64,000 bases of DNA from Lytechinus pictus (GCF_037042905.1 NC_087261.1:12660217-12724216), one strand, 5' to 3'. Numbered from the stretch's first letter, positions 1 to 12,011 are shown. Made by a program: numbers and translations. Notes: generated by a model not told the origin, from the sequence alone.

Positions 1-215
1 CATATTAAAATCACCACCTAATATAATAACATGACTGAGAGAATTTTTATTTATAATGATATTGATCTTTTGCAGGACTCTTCTATTTGCTCATTTGCCT
101 TGTTCCTAGTTGGAAATAAACATTTCCTAATATCATTCTAACTCCATCTAATTCACAGTCGAATGTAAGGTATCTACCATCGTTATCCCTTTCCATCTTT
201 ACAATATTAATAAGC
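1..215 (-). mobile_element. LINE endonuclease (EEP) fragment
   Basis: On the minus strand the translation gives NDGRYLTFDCELDGVRMILG followed by NVYF. After a frameshift comes HVIILGGDFN, the GGDFN motif of the apurinic-like endonuclease of non-LTR retrotransposons. The frame is broken by a stop near 83 and by at least one indel. The element continues beyond the left edge. Clade is undetermined. Confidence 0.7.
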
Positions 216-309
216 TTAGCTGCATTTGCACATGTTCTGCAGATATCTTCGATGCGGACTTTTGCATCGCGCGCCCAGCTGATAATGTAAACAAACTTTA
301 GACTCTTCA

Positions 310-660
310 CTAGTCGCTTTGTAGCTATTTTTGCGGAGATTGCCTTCGCCAGGGTGTAAAACGGAAACGCGCCGCCGGTGTAGCGGCGGATTTGGTTCCA
401 CCGGCGGATACCGTATCCGCCGGCAGATATGGTTCTAAATGGCCGATATCGTTTTTAATCGGAACCATATCCGCCGGGTTTGACGCGGCTTGATGTTTGC
501 AGATTTGGTTCCTCGGCGGATTTGGTTCTATTGACTATACGTTTAATGTTGATTTGGACAGACAACCTCGGCAGCGCGCGCATGCGCGGCTCTGCAGCTC
601 GATCGCGATGGGGGGGGGGGGGGGGGGGGTTCGTCCGCCTTTAGTGAATTCTTATTCAGG
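310..660 (+). other. GC-rich block with CCGGCGGAT motifs and a 19-nt G run
   Basis: Short motifs (GGCGGATTTGGTTC, TATCCGCCGG) repeat in both orientations and end at a long G run near 611-629. A similar block lies at 5460-5635. Probably two related repeat elements of unknown class. Confidence 0.5.
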
Positions 661-1708
661 GGCGGATCCATACAGCTTTTGACAAAGGGCTCGATGGGGA
701 TGAGGATTAATAGGAGAAATGATGTCTCGATATTTCATGTATTACATAGACCTGGCACATACGCCAAAACTATGCTATTTATTATAAGATTTTGATGAAA
801 TTTTCATCATTCTATTTTGTGAATTTTTATTCCTTTTTTCAGTCCGCAGTATGCATCGACCTCTTTAACTGTGCTTTTTCACACCATGTTTAGTGTCAGT
901 TTGCCAGACTGTTTGGCGAAAATTTGCACCCCATATAGGCCTATAGGTTTTTTAAACTACAAATGTTTAGAAAAATTTCAACAAGTTAAAACTTCATATT
1001 TCAAAATAAATGATGCAAATTATGTATGAAAACAATTATGTTTTGCTGTTTGCTCATAATATTATTGCTTGTAGAATGCTAATTTTTGGTAAAAACATAA
1101 ATTTGATATTTCTAACAAACATCAAAAAAGAATGTCAAAACGTGATCAACTTCTTATGTAGTTAATTGTAAGCCTATTTTTAATTTTTCATGTATTTAAA
1201 AAAAGAATTAAAAAAAACATTCTTTTTTTTTCAATGTTAAGGAATCTGAATTAATTAAAGGGGACCGGAAGTTCACCCGGACAAAAGTTAGATACGCCAC
1301 GTACCGTTTGGTGCTCCCTAATTTACCTCTCAGTCATCTAATTTTAAGATCAATATGGGATCTTTAGTGAAATATAATTTCTCCTTTATATATTTTGTTT
1401 TTCACTATACCCTCCTGGTTTTCATTTCTTTATTTGTTTTGCCTTTCTTTCTATCCCTGCTCATTTCGCCCCTTTTGCCTCTTTTCCAGTTTCGTAACCT
1501 TCCTGGCACATTATGAATAATATATCTGGGGCGTATACGCGTGGGTAATATAGCACCAAAAAGAAGAAACAGAAAGAGGAAGGGGAGGGAGAGAAAATAA
1601 AAAAATATATACGAGAAAATGTGGAGGAAATAATAGTAATACATTGGAATTTCGTAAATCAAGAATTTCATTTGCAGTGATCATTATTTATACTTCCCTT
1701 TAGAAAGC
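660..1708. other. AT-rich sequence, nothing recognised
   Basis: No conserved reading frame, tRNA or inverted repeat stands out. Confidence 0.5.
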
Positions 1709-2303
1709 TTAAAGGGATGGTCCGGGCTGAAAGTATTTATAGCTTAACAAATAGAGTAGAATTCACTGAGCAAAATGCCGAAAATTTCATCAAAATCGGA
1801 TAACAAATAACAAAGTTATTGAATTTTAAAGTTTAGCAATATTTTGTGAAAACAGTCGTCATGAATATTCATTAGGTGGGCTGATGATGTCACATCTCCA
1901 CTTGTTCTTTTGTATTTCATTATATGAAATTAGGTTTATTCAAATTTTTTCCTCTAAGAACTAGAAAATTGAATTGACAATTGATCTAGTGCATTAGATA
2001 TTTATTGCTGCAACTTATTTCATTATAAAAGAGACATATTGTTCACACAAGTATGAAATAATGAAAAAAATATGATTTTATGTAATAACATAAGAAAACG
2101 GAAAGTGGAGATGTGACATCATCAGCCCATCTAATGAATATTCATGACGACTGTTTTCACAAAACTATGATATTGCTAAACTTTAAACTTCAATAACTTT
2201 ATTATTTGTTATCTGATTTTGATGAAATTTTCAGCATTTTGCTCAGTGAATTCTACTCTATGTATTAAGATATGAATATTTTCAGCCCGGACCATCCCTT
2301 TAA
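1709..2303. mobile_element. TTAA-type MITE, family 1
   Basis: TTAA at both ends encloses AAGGGATGGTCCGGGCTGAA and its inverse CAGCCCGGACCATCCCTT. The terminal inverted repeats extend for roughly 200 bp and include matched CATCATCAGCCCA segments. A second copy lies at 50497-51077. TTAA targeting suggests mobilisation by a piggyBac-like transposase. No coding capacity. Confidence 0.88.
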
Positions 2304-2479
2304 TACAAAATACTGATTTTAATTATCGAAACTGCCATTGTTTGCCTTCATTTAATACTCAGTCAGGGCCGTAGCTAGAGGGGGGTATGGGGGGTGTGAC
2401 ACCCCCCCCCCCCAACATTCATGGCAGTCGGCAAAATCATGTACCAGTTGGCAAAATGGAGGATAGGGGAGAAAAAGAG

Positions 2480-2532
2480 GGAAAGAAGGGAAGAGAAAAA
2501 AGAAAGAAGGAGAGAGAGAGAGAGAGAGGGGG

Positions 2533-2586
<54 letters not shown>

Positions 2587-2606
2587 GAAGAAAGAAGGAA
2601 AGAAAA
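2480..2606 (+). repeat. GAAA/GA microsatellite
   Basis: Purine-rich simple sequence: GA repeats, then a pure (GAAA)n tract, inside the hAT-like element. The apparent Lys/Glu/Arg-rich reading frames here are artefacts of it. Confidence 0.95.
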
Positions 2607-3559
2607 ATAGGGGTACTAACATCGAAGAAGGTTACGTCTTATAGAGTAAAGACAACCAGTTGGCAAATCCAAGTCCTTGTAGCCAGGCTTAGAGCCCTAC
2701 TAGTCAGCGAAATACAAAGGACAAAGCAGATGGAGCTATAATAACACACTAAGTAAGCCCCCGGTCCTCCCCCAATATCAAGCTTGTGAGTTTGCAAATT
2801 ATACCACGATTATTGACGATTTAACAAACACATTAGTTTTGTAAAATTAGAGGTAAGACTAGGTAAATTAATATGGGGTGGGATGAATTTCCAAGGTTTA
2901 AGTTGAATAATCAAAGCCAAAGATAGTTGGCAAATTATAAAGTGGGCCTTTTAAAGTGGCAGAACACTATACGCTCTACCGGTCAGCAAAGTGATGTACA
3001 AGTACTGCCCCGTTTCAGATCTGAAAAGAACAGAACACAAGACTTGTAAAAACTGGTAACTCTGCAGTTGGCAAATTCATGAAGACAAGTCTACAACTTG
3101 TAGACTTGTCTACAAGTTTGCAGTTGGCAAAAAACACAAAAATGTTCTTAGTTATTTTTACTAAATTCTGTCGCCAAAGATTTTTTTTTAATTTATGGTG
3201 TCAGAATGTGCTTGGGGTGGGGATGGGTGGGAGTGGGGGCAGGTTGGGGTTGCATCATTCCTGGTGCTCGCATTGTCTGACTAGTGAGATATATAGTCCT
3301 GTTATATTTTAAGACCATACAAATTATGCACCAAATTATCTCCTCGCACTTCAAGTTATTATTGTTTTATGTAGTGACATATGCTTTTTTCATGACTATA
3401 TACTTAAGGTGATTGCCCCCTTTTAAGGCCTTCATAAAACATTTCCAGTCTGTGCTTACGTTCGCATTAGTGTGGACCGATATAGATACAGTTAGGCTGG
3501 TGTTAAACACCGGCGTTTTTGCAGTGCACGAATTCCTAAAGACAGTCCTTAAAAGGTCC

Positions 3560-4204
3560 CCTTTTCTGATCTAATTATAACAAATTTTCAGCTCGCGCTT
3601 CGCGCTCGCATCACTTAATTAGTGAAATAATAAATTCCTACAAACAAGCCATAGAATGCCCCTCTTCAGGTCTGAATTTAAAAAATTGTCAGCTCGCGCT
3701 TCTCGCCCGCAATATTTCATTAGTGAAATACGTATCATGTTCATGATTACAATGACCACAAAAAGTGCTTCATGTGCCAGTGTAATTCTAACAAAATCAG
3801 CAAGCGCTTGGCGCTTGCATTAGATGACTATGATGAGATACGTACGCACTTCATAAATTCCAAAAGATAGTCCTTAAAATGTCTCTTTTTAGGGTTAAGT
3901 TATACAAAAAAAATCAGCTCGCGCTTCGCGCTCGCATTGTTTGTTTTGTGAGACAGGTACGTATCATGATTACAAAACTTGCGTATAATGTCCCTTACGA
4001 CTAAATATCAAACATTTTCAGCTCGCGCTTCGCGCTCGCATTATTTGATCACTAAGATACATATCCGTTTAATGGCACAGTCCTTAAAATGTCTCTATTA
4101 GGTCAGTATACCTGGCAATTGAGCGCGCTTCGCGCGCCCACTTAATGACTCAAAATTTTTGCTGGTGCCCCCCCCCCCCCATGCCGTGACCCACGGTACG
4201 CCAC
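3560..4204 (-). mobile_element. Nested hAT-like element with GCGCTTCGCGC tandem units
   Basis: On the minus strand it starts CAGTGGCGTACCGTGGGTCA and continues into a G run. It then carries irregular tandem units of about 100-150 bp, each with a palindromic core such as GCTCGCGCTTCGCGCTCGC. The same family lies in the opposite orientation at 55.5-56.9 kb. The left boundary is uncertain. Confidence 0.65.
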
Positions 4205-4622
4205 TGTTAGCAGTAGCACTCTTAAAATTTTAGTTGAGACATCTTGCACAGAAGGTCCATTAAAAATAACAAATTCAATTCTAATAATTCAAAATCTTTT
4301 AGCATGTGATTATTGTAGGGGGGGGGGGGGACATCCTCACCAGACTCCCCCTGTGCTCACGTTGGCGCTGTCACTCCAAATTTAGTTGGCAAATTTAGCT
4401 GGTACACCCCCCCCCCAACAAAATGCTTCTGGCTACGGCCCTGTACTCAGTGTATTAATCGATGCATATTGTGCCCAATTTATCCCTAAAATTGTGATAA
4501 GAAGGATTTTTCATACTGCAATAAATTAATAGGTATGAAATAAATTAACAAATGCATGATATTTGAATACAAGCATTATCTTGGGGGAAAATTCTTTGTA
4601 TACTAGTAGTGCAGCAGACATT

Positions 4623-5100
4623 AGGTGGTTTCAGACCGCCTCGAAGTTCGCCAGTTCCAGGTATTCTCTGATCGGGAAATTTACCCCGATCAGAAAATAC
4701 CAGGTATTTTGGCGGTCTGAAAGCAAACTACGCGTAATATCCCCAAAAGAAAATACCCAATAAATAGTAGGTACTTGGCGAAATTACGAGAACTTTCGCG
4801 GGGATTTTTCCAAGGTCGTGGGTATTTTGGCGGTCTGAAAGCAAATTACGGGAACTTTTAGCCCAGCGTGTCGTTGGGTGCGGCGCCGTGCATGGGTTGC
4901 TGCTGGGCTAGTGATTTAGAATTTCGCGCCTTGCTGCTTATCAGACCATACTGCGCATGCTCGTAACTTCAGGAACTTATCCCGAAGGGTATGTTTCAGG
5001 GCGGTGTGAATGCAGGAATAATTAATGGGTATTTTTCAGCCTAAGAAAGTTCTCGTAATTTAACAGGGATTCTTGTGATCGAGGCGGTTTGAAACCACCT
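4623..5100. mobile_element. MITE with 22-bp terminal inverted repeats
   Basis: Ends AGGTGGTTTCAGACCGCCTC and its inverse GAGGCGGTTTGAAACCACCT, with one mismatch. Internal motifs GGTATTTTGGCGGTCTGAAA and reads such as CGGGAACTTT repeat within it. No coding potential. Confidence 0.85.
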
Positions 5101-6829
5101 TCTGACAGTTGAATGAAGACTAAGTGTGGACTATTTAAAGACCCAGACCAGACCCCAAAATTTAATTGATAAATCAGACAAATCGAAAGCTATTAATTTA
5201 AACTAAAAACAGAAATGCAAGTTTCATGCAGTCATCGCTTACAGCTGAATATATCGGGTTTCGAAAATGCTTTCACCGGCCTCGCAATGTTAGAAGTGGT
5301 GTAATTCCATAGAGTTGTAACAAGAACATGCGTTAATTTCCCCTTTCAGATTACGCATTTTATTTTTTCACTCATATCACATAGAGATAACATAAATATC
5401 TTTTTCTGCAAGCTTTAATTGATGAAATCTACCGCTTTTGACTAGTTTTCTCGTACCACGTGACGTATGTGAATGAAGGATATCGCGATAGCGCAAGAAC
5501 GATATCTTCCGAAGAGAGTGGTACTGAATCCGCCAGAGTAGAACACGATCCGCCGGCGGATTTGGTGCCTAGAACAGTATCTGCCAGGCGCAGGATCCGC
5601 CGGTACACCGGCGCGGGGGGGGGGGGGGGGGGGGGTAGTGGGATTACTCCCAAACAGCGTAAGACAAAGTTAAGAAATGTTGAAATGAATTTCTTTCGGA
5701 TTTAAAGACCCTCACTTGTTCATTTGGTACGAGTATAAACTGATGTTAGAACAGACATACAAATCGGTACCATTACTTTCTTCTAATGATAAATACTCAT
5801 TCAAAAGGAACAATGAAACAAAGCAAAATACTTAAAACCATGAACATGATACACATGAACTATACAATTTATTGCGATTCCGCGATCCTCGATGATCATT
5901 TGCATGCAAAGGAGCGTAGCTTTTTTATAAGTATGCTTTAGATGGAAAATTAGTAGTTAAATCTATAACATCATGAACATGGTATACAATAATGTATACA
6001 ATTTTATTGAGCATATTGAATGACTTTGAATAACTTTGCTGCTGAAAATACCTTCCTATTTACGAGAAAGCATGGTGATGGAGAATAAATTGCATTTTTA
6101 AGTATTGAAATCTGTCGTTACTGCGCAATTAGTATTCAATAACATAACAAACTAAATTTATTATATTCGCGTATTTTTTTTTTTTTTTTTTTTTGGGGGG
6201 GGGGGCAATTCGAAAAAAAAATAATACGCGGAAGTAAATTCTGTGTTTATTGATACAAAGTTGTAACCGTTTTTTTTTTTTTAAAGAAAATCGTTAAATT
6301 ATGATTTTATGCTGGTGATGTGTTACCCAATATGCCATTCGATCATGCAGTTTGCCTAGTTTGAGCAATTTCAAATTTCAATCAAAAGTGACTTGTATCT
6401 TCGGAATGAAGACACTGTAAAAAGGATCACTTTCATTTTTTTATTTTTCATGGTCTTGATGAAGATCAAAAAATTTGCCAGATGAACTACTAAACCGTCA
6501 TCAAGGATATTGTTTTTCGACTTCCACGTGGCATAGGTGACGCCAAACAAGGATACTTACATGTACATTACATATATATATAAAGATACAAACACGATTG
6601 TTTTCTTTTAACTTCCTTTATATTTTTATTTTCTCTTTGATATTTCATTCAACTGTTTATTTTCTTTACCTTCACTTTATTCCCATGGCGCTATTTTGCT
6701 TAAATGTACTTTTCGCGGTGCTATTCTTGTTTTTTTTCTTTTTATTGAAATATGTAAAGTATAAACATTGAATAAAAAGTACTGAAAAAAGCTTCACCAA
6801 TTTGAACTATTTTGAATTGTTTTTTTTTG

Positions 6830-6868
<39 letters not shown>
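5100..6868. other. AT-rich intronic/intergenic sequence
   Basis: Apart from the CCGGCGGAT block at 5460-5635, T runs with a G run near 6173-6206 and a (TA)n tract at 6830-6869, I see no gene or element. Confidence 0.5.
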
Positions 6869-6872
<4 letters not shown>

Positions 6873-6969
6873 GAAAGAAATGGATGAAGCGAACAATGGT
6901 TGGCGTTGCTTATATCAAGGTTCCCCAAAGCTATCTGCCCTTTGGGAAAATTGGTGATGCCGAAAAAAT

Positions 6970-7025
6970 GTCTCTGCCGGGAATCGAACCCGGGCCCCCA
7001 GCTTTGAACGCCGCGGCTAGACGGG
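6970..7025 (-). tRNA. tRNA-like remnant, left arm of foldback
   Basis: The minus-strand copy keeps the same GTTCAAA anticodon loop, T arm (GGGTTCGATTCCC) and 3' CAGAGAC. Its 5' acceptor and D arm are replaced by CTAGCCACTAACCCGTC, so it is broken. Confidence 0.6.
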
Positions 7026-7351
7026 TTAGTGGCTAGGCCGACCCCGATCCGATTGACCGTCAGATAGACAGATTTTCGACACTATACCAATTATAATTTT
7101 CTTTCACAATATTTAAAATAAAAAAAGAGTTGCCAAAGCTGTTGTACCATGATGTATAACTTCACACATCTGTATTCTTTCTCCCATACGTGTACTGTAT
7201 CAAAGGAATAGCTTTGATCCAGCTGAGGCATGGCGGCTTGTCATTGTTCAAAACCCACCTACTCCCGACAAAGAAAATTATAATTGGTATAGTGTCAAAA
7301 ATCTGTCTATCTGCCGGTCAATCGGATCGGGGTCGGCCTAGCCATTAACCC

Positions 7352-7422
7352 GTCTCTGTGGTCTAGTGGTTAAGGCACCGGCGTTCAAAGCTGGGGACCC
7401 GGGTTCGATTCCCGGCAGAGAC
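7352..7422 (+). tRNA. Perfect tRNA-like cloverleaf with UCA anticodon (SINE-borne)
   Basis: A 71-nt sequence folds fully: acceptor GTCTCTG/CAGAGAC (7 pairs), D stem GTCT/AGGC, anticodon stem CCGGC/GCTGG, T stem CCGGG/CCCGG with TTCGATT loop, and a 4-nt variable loop. The 7-nt anticodon loop is GTTCAAA, giving anticodon TCA (UGA). It lacks the long acceptor and variable arm of selenocysteine tRNA. The body resembles tRNA-Glu. Because it lies in a repeated foldback, it is more likely a SINE head than an active gene. Confidence 0.55.
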
Positions 7423-7522
7423 ATTTTTTCGGCATTACCAATTTTCCAAAGGGCAGATAGCTCTGGGGATCCTTGATTTAAGCTACGCCTACCATTTTTC
7501 TCTTCGTCCATTTCTTTCACAA

Positions 7523-8440
7523 TATATATATAATATATACTGAATTTCATTGACATATGATCCCGGCATTATAATTCAAACAGCTAATCTATATACAGGT
7601 CATGTGAGTGGGATAAGCCTACTTGTAAACTTGAGTATGAATACGAACTCTAATTATAAATGAATTGCTATAGATTGCTTTATAAACATCTGAACACATT
7701 TATCACCATTATTTATTATCAGCATCTGTACGGTACTAAATCAACTTGTTTAGCACACTTGATAAACCCTTAAAAAATCTTACACAAAAAACGTTAAAAA
7801 ATATTCCGAAGAATTATCGTATATTGTAGGCTAATTGGAAAGTCCTCAATTGACGTAGGTATACAGTCAGATAAAAGAAAATACATTTTTAAAGAAAAAA
7901 ATCGGGATCGGGGACCCTCGATGGTATACGCCATCATGGATTAGCAATGAGAAAACGGATGACGTCATCTCCCATGAGTCCCTTGAAAATAAGTACTATA
8001 ATTATTCCAATACCACCATTCCTCGTCAATATTCATCCAGTTTTGTTGAAGATTTACATGAACTTTCTTGATTGATTTGAACTCTTATCAATTGACAAGT
8101 GCAAATGAAACTTAGATGTAAGGCATTTCTTTTAACAGATTAAAATGATGTCATCTTGCCAGCAGATTTCTGAAACCACCAGTAAGACCAAGAGAAGATC
8201 TGTCAATAAATGTTTATCAGTTTATTGTCCTCCTTATTTTACAAATCTGCCTTGTCATGGCCGTAATCATGGTGGTAGTTAGTATAACAGCATATGGCAG
8301 GTATATTAAATGGTGGTAATTCGAAACAAACAAAAAGGAATTTTCCTTTTCAAAATGAAAACTAAGAAGCAAGTTTGAAAAAAAAAACCTGAAAGAAGTG
8401 CACCTAAATGTGATAACGTAACATCTTTTGTCGATCTAAC
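7523..8440. other. ODC intron 4 sequence, nothing recognised
   Basis: AT-rich, with no exon matching the next ODC segment (LVLRI onward) on the minus strand. Confidence 0.5.
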
Positions 8441-8613
8441 CTCGCTTTTGGAAAGACTTCTTTTATTTTGACGAGCTCGTCCTCGTTGTCGAACGTCATG
8501 AGTCGGACATCGTTCTCCTTGGCGAACATGAGGTGTGATTTGGCTTTGCATGGGTGTGCATATATGATCCTATTAGGCTGAACGCCTAGATCAAGCACCT
8601 GCTGTAACTCCGC
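8441..8613 (-). CDS. ODC1: Ornithine decarboxylase, coding exon 4
   Basis: This 173-nt exon encodes AELQQVLDLGVQPNRIIYAH, then PCK, LMTFDNEDEL and VFPKAR. It matches the ODC barrel segment with signatures ELxxVxxLGV, RIIYxxPCK and MTFDxExEL. The acceptor is TTCCAG, preceded by a short C-rich run, and the donor is GTTAGA; phase is 0 in, 2 out. The next expected exon, starting around LVLRI, is not visible between here and the left edge, so the gene should continue outside the window. The active-site cysteine and the C-terminal degradation region therefore cannot be assessed. Confidence 0.93.
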
Positions 8614-8635
8614 CTGGAAGGGGGGGGGTGAAAAA

Positions 8636-8650
8636 TGAAGGTAACATTTT

Positions 8651-8687
<37 letters not shown>

Positions 8688-8834
8688 AGGAGAGTGAAAA
8701 GTCAGTAATTGTAGGACTTGTATTGTCCGTCACTGACACTCCAAGAGGCCTCAAAATCAATTATTTGATGATCATAATAATGATCATAACAATAATAATT
8801 ACAATAATACTTAATAACAATACCTATACTACTC

Positions 8835-8865
<31 letters not shown>

Positions 8866-9030
8866 AACTACTTCGATTACTTCTATCCTAATGATAATGA
8901 TAATGAAAGCAATGATAACAGCAATAACAAAATACATAATAATAATAGTAATAATAATAGTTATTATAAGAATACTTAATGATAAGAACAATAATTTAAA
9001 TAATAATGATAATAATAACAATAATAATGG
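8636..9030 (+). repeat. Simple-sequence block upstream of ODC exon 4
   Basis: (GAAA)n then (GA)n at 8652-8690, followed by (ACT)n near 8826-8870 and imperfect (AAT)n to 9030. Reading frames here are low complexity. Confidence 0.9.
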
Positions 9031-9260
9031 TACACACTTAAAATGTTGGGCAACATACTGTCCACTGTATTGCGTTATGTATGTTGGCAAAAAAATATAT
9101 ATTCTGAGCAATTATTATCCAATTGAGCAAATCTGTTACCCAATTATCAGTTTTTATCACCCAATTTGGGCAAATTTTAACTAATAGTTGTGTGGACAGT
9201 ATGTTGCTCAGGGTTGGTTAAAAGTTGGGCATTCTTTTGCCCAACTATTTTAAGAGTGTA
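9031..9260. mobile_element. TA-flanked MITE
   Basis: Ends CACACTTAAAATGTTGGGC and inverse GCCCAACTATTTTAAGAGTG, with TA on both sides and inner inverted GTGGACAGTATGTTGC. TA duplication suggests Tc1/mariner-type mobilisation. Lies in ODC intron 3. Confidence 0.75.
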
Positions 9261-9929
9261 ATAATAATAACAATTGTGATAATATGGATAATAAATGATA
9301 ATGATGATCAAGATGAAGATTATTTTAACAAACATGACAATAACAGTAGAGATAATATCGATAATAACAAAATGATGATATATATCATATATTAGTTATA
9401 TTGATAATAGAAGTGCTCTCTAAAAATATTGGGTAAAAGTGCTCTATGAGGGTAATTATGTGTCCAGGCAACAATGGGCATTTATTTCAGGCATTTTTAT
9501 TTTTCCAGTGCGATGAAAATTTTGCCCATTCTAAAGTAATTGCTGCTTATTTTTTTTAACCTTACTGGGCAATATGCTTCCCGCATTTGGGTAAAATACA
9601 GCCCAAAATTGATTGGACACATATTTACCCTCGTGGTGGTAAACATTTTACCCTAAAGGGATGGTAATTCTGTTTTATTTCATTCATTCCACATGTCATG
9701 CATGTACTGGTAAATATGTAGGCCTTCCTCGCGATGTCATCAATAATGATGATGCGGTAAAATAATAAAAACATAAAAACAGTAAAGACAGACAAGCAAA
9801 TAGATGTATGATCTTCATGAAAAATGATAAGTACCCGCATGGTGATAAACAGTAAAACCATGGACCTACACAGCCCATACGATTATAGAGATCATTTTCA
9901 ACAATATGCATGTATAGTAATGTTCCTGT

Positions 9930-10075
9930 TCCACAGGGGCCGTGGAACCTGGTTGAAATTGCTTTAACCCTAATTATCCCTCCTTTCACATGGCAATGGT
10001 GTCCAAAAACGTAAAAATTGCCATCAAAATGTGATTTCATGCATGTTGAGCCTCCTCCTGTTTTCAAATTCTGTA
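9930..10075 (+). mobile_element. Decayed hAT-like MITE of the CAGGGGCCG family
   Basis: CAGGGGCCGTGGAACC, then GTGTCCAAAAACGTAAAAAT and a GCCTCCTCCTGTTTTCAAAT end, match in order the better-preserved elements at 61334-61502 and 61821-61998. Confidence 0.55.
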
Positions 10076-10119
10076 TTTAAACGAACATCAAACTGGTATA
10101 AAGGGAAAGACAGTCTGAC

Positions 10120-10520
10120 GAAAAGTTTATTAAAAAATAGCAGAAAATATAATGAACAACATTGGTGAACGTTCGAGGAAAAATCCATTAAAGATTGAGA
10201 AAGCTACTTGATTTTTAAGATTTGATTTGTGACGTCATATACGAGCAGCTGCCCTATTATGTTGTGTAACATAAAATGAATAAATTATTTTTTTAATGGC
10301 TCGTGATGACTTTTTTCAGGAGCGGATTTGAATGAATTTGTCTGTTGGTATACTAAAGATACAATAAAACCAATTTAATTTACGATACATGGGAGGTTGC
10401 TCGCATATGACGTCACAAATAAAAAATATAAATTGAATAACTAAAAAAAAAAATCTTTGATAGAATTTCCTCAAACCTTTACCAGTATTTTTTGTTATTT
10501 TTTCTGCTATTTTTACAATA
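10120..10520. mobile_element. Inverted-repeat element in ODC intron 3
   Basis: GTGACGTCATATACGAGCAG at about 10230 is mirrored by GCTCGCATATGACGTCAC at about 10397. Flanking AATAGCAGAAAA and TTTTTTCTGCTATTTTT pair too. Decayed MITE; exact ends unclear. Confidence 0.5.
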
Positions 10521-10599
10521 ATCTCTTTTTTTGTCAGGGTGCATTTACACTTTAATGTCATCACATTAATTTCTATCCGTTTTAATGTCATTAGATTTT

Positions 10600-11930
10600 A
10601 TATGTCTGTCTGTATTACATACAAATTATTCATCGGGCCCTCAGTTATAGAAGCTTGCTTTTATGTAGGTCCCATCATATTTCTTTGACTTACACGTAAA
10701 TCAATAACTGATTAATCATGTTGCTTATATATTTTCCAATTGTCTATAATTTTATAGTTTGTATTATCGTTGTTGCTTTCTTTTAACGTGAAACAAAATG
10801 TCAAACGAGAAACATAAAAATAAATAAAATGAAATGAAAAGAAATAATAGTCGTTCCATGGGATTTGTTCAGTACGAGAGAATGGAAATAGCATTTGAAT
10901 AGGGAAAAACTTTTAACAACATTTAACAAGTGTTTAAATTCTTGAACAACAAAGTTTGATTCTAAGTATTGAACTCTCAATAATTCAAGCAACTACTGTA
11001 AGATTCATATAGTAAACATGGTAAATAGCGTTGTATGAAATTTCATACAGTATTTTACTGTGTAAATAGAAGGTTAAAATCAATAATATTCAATAGATCG
11101 TGTTTGCTTAATTAACAGAGCAGTGGCAACAAAATTACAAGTTTTCTTATATTACTGAGACCGGAGACAACCAATAATCAACCAGTTATCATCCAGATTT
11201 ATGGGCGTGGGATGACGCATATTTTCAGGTTTATTGCGAAAATCATAAATCGTAATGAGGCCAAGTGTTCGTTTTAGATCGGGGTAAGTATCGGTTAACG
11301 CTTTGATTGTTTAATCGTGGTATTAGTGACATTATTTCCCGCTTACAAGTAAATAATTATTTTTTAGTAATTGTCCTATATCATAGCAAACATCAGTTGT
11401 CATAGAGGAAAGAATTATATTAACATATTAAAAAAAAGAAATAGAAAGGAAAATTAAACGAAGAATACGTCAATTTCAAATGTTGAAACATTTCCATGAA
11501 ATGAAATATTAGCATGACAAGGATGCACAGATCATAAGAAGAGAAATGAAATATATACCAAGATTATGAATATTCGAGCTATTTGACAACTGCTTCAGAA
11601 GAATAAGTATTAAAAGTGAATGACCCACCGAATGATATATACATGTACACTGTAGCTGAAATATTCACGATGATAGCACACACAAACACACGCACACATA
11701 TTTATTTATTTATTTATTCATGTTTTCTTTATAAAAACAGGGTAGTCCCATTCAAGCCAGATGCCTGCTTTACATATATATATAATGTTGGCTGGGCTGG
11801 GGCTTCGATCCCTGAAATTGAAAGATGTGATGAAGAAATGGAATACCAACACAACCCAGTGTTTTCTCGTAGCAACACAACAATCCCAAATGAATAGAGA
11901 ATGAACACACATATTTATTACCGTTCATGC
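10600..11930. other. ODC intron 3 sequence, nothing recognised
   Basis: AT-rich sequence with a short CA/TTTA repeat near 11680-11720. Small reading frames lack any recognisable motif. Confidence 0.5.
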
Positions 11931-11934
11931 CTAC

Positions 11935-12011
11935 CTTGCTCGCACAATCAAAACCAGCTCCAAGTATAGCTAACATTTCTAGTACTCTTCTGTTGGAGTT
12001 GCATTTAACAG
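11935..12011 (-). CDS. ODC1: Ornithine decarboxylase, coding exon 3 (PLP lysine)
   Basis: This 77-nt exon completes FYAVKC, whose lysine forms the Schiff base with pyridoxal phosphate (Lys69 in mammals). It continues through NSNRRVLEMLAILGAGFDCASK. The FDCASK motif carries the conserved catalytic aspartate (Asp88 in mammals). Antizyme inhibitors, the inactive paralogues, usually change residues in this region, so an active enzyme is favoured. The acceptor is TTTCAG and the donor GTAGGC; phase is 1 in, 0 out. A foldback element split by a SINE and a LINE begins about 25 nt upstream of the acceptor. Confidence 0.93.

Larger units (their letters stand above)
2364..4443. mobile_element. hAT-like non-autonomous element with 8-bp target duplication
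   Basis: The ends are CAGGGCCGTAGCTAGA and, inverted, CTGGCTACGGCCCTG. They are flanked by an 8-bp direct repeat, TACTCAGT, at 2356-2363 and 4444-4451. Both features match the hAT superfamily. The motif AGTTGGCAAA recurs at about 2447, 2659, 2928, 3066, 3121 and 4383, as expected of subterminal transposase-binding sites. Long C runs lie just inside both ends. A second element family, ending ACGGTACGCCACTG near 4204, is nested inside. No transposase is encoded. Confidence 0.85.
6869..7522. mobile_element. Foldback element carrying two inverted tRNA-like sequences
   Basis: Arms 6869-7107 and 7268-7522 are inverted copies around a spacer of about 160 bp. Both arms start at GTGAAAGAAATGGA next to TA-rich microsatellite. 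Each carries a tRNA-derived segment, an ATTTTCCAAAGGGCAGATAG stretch and a GATCGGGGTCGGCCTAGCC stretch. This looks like two tRNA-derived SINEs inserted head-to-head or an inverted duplication. Confidence 0.8.

Noticed and set aside
2387-2741. Lys/Glu/Arg-rich frames
   Set aside because: Direct translation of a (GAAA)n and GA microsatellite inside a hAT-like element.
8723-9184. Thr/Ile/Asn-rich 153-codon frame and its opposite-strand shadow
   Set aside because: Made of trinucleotide repeats and a MITE; no domain and no splice logic.
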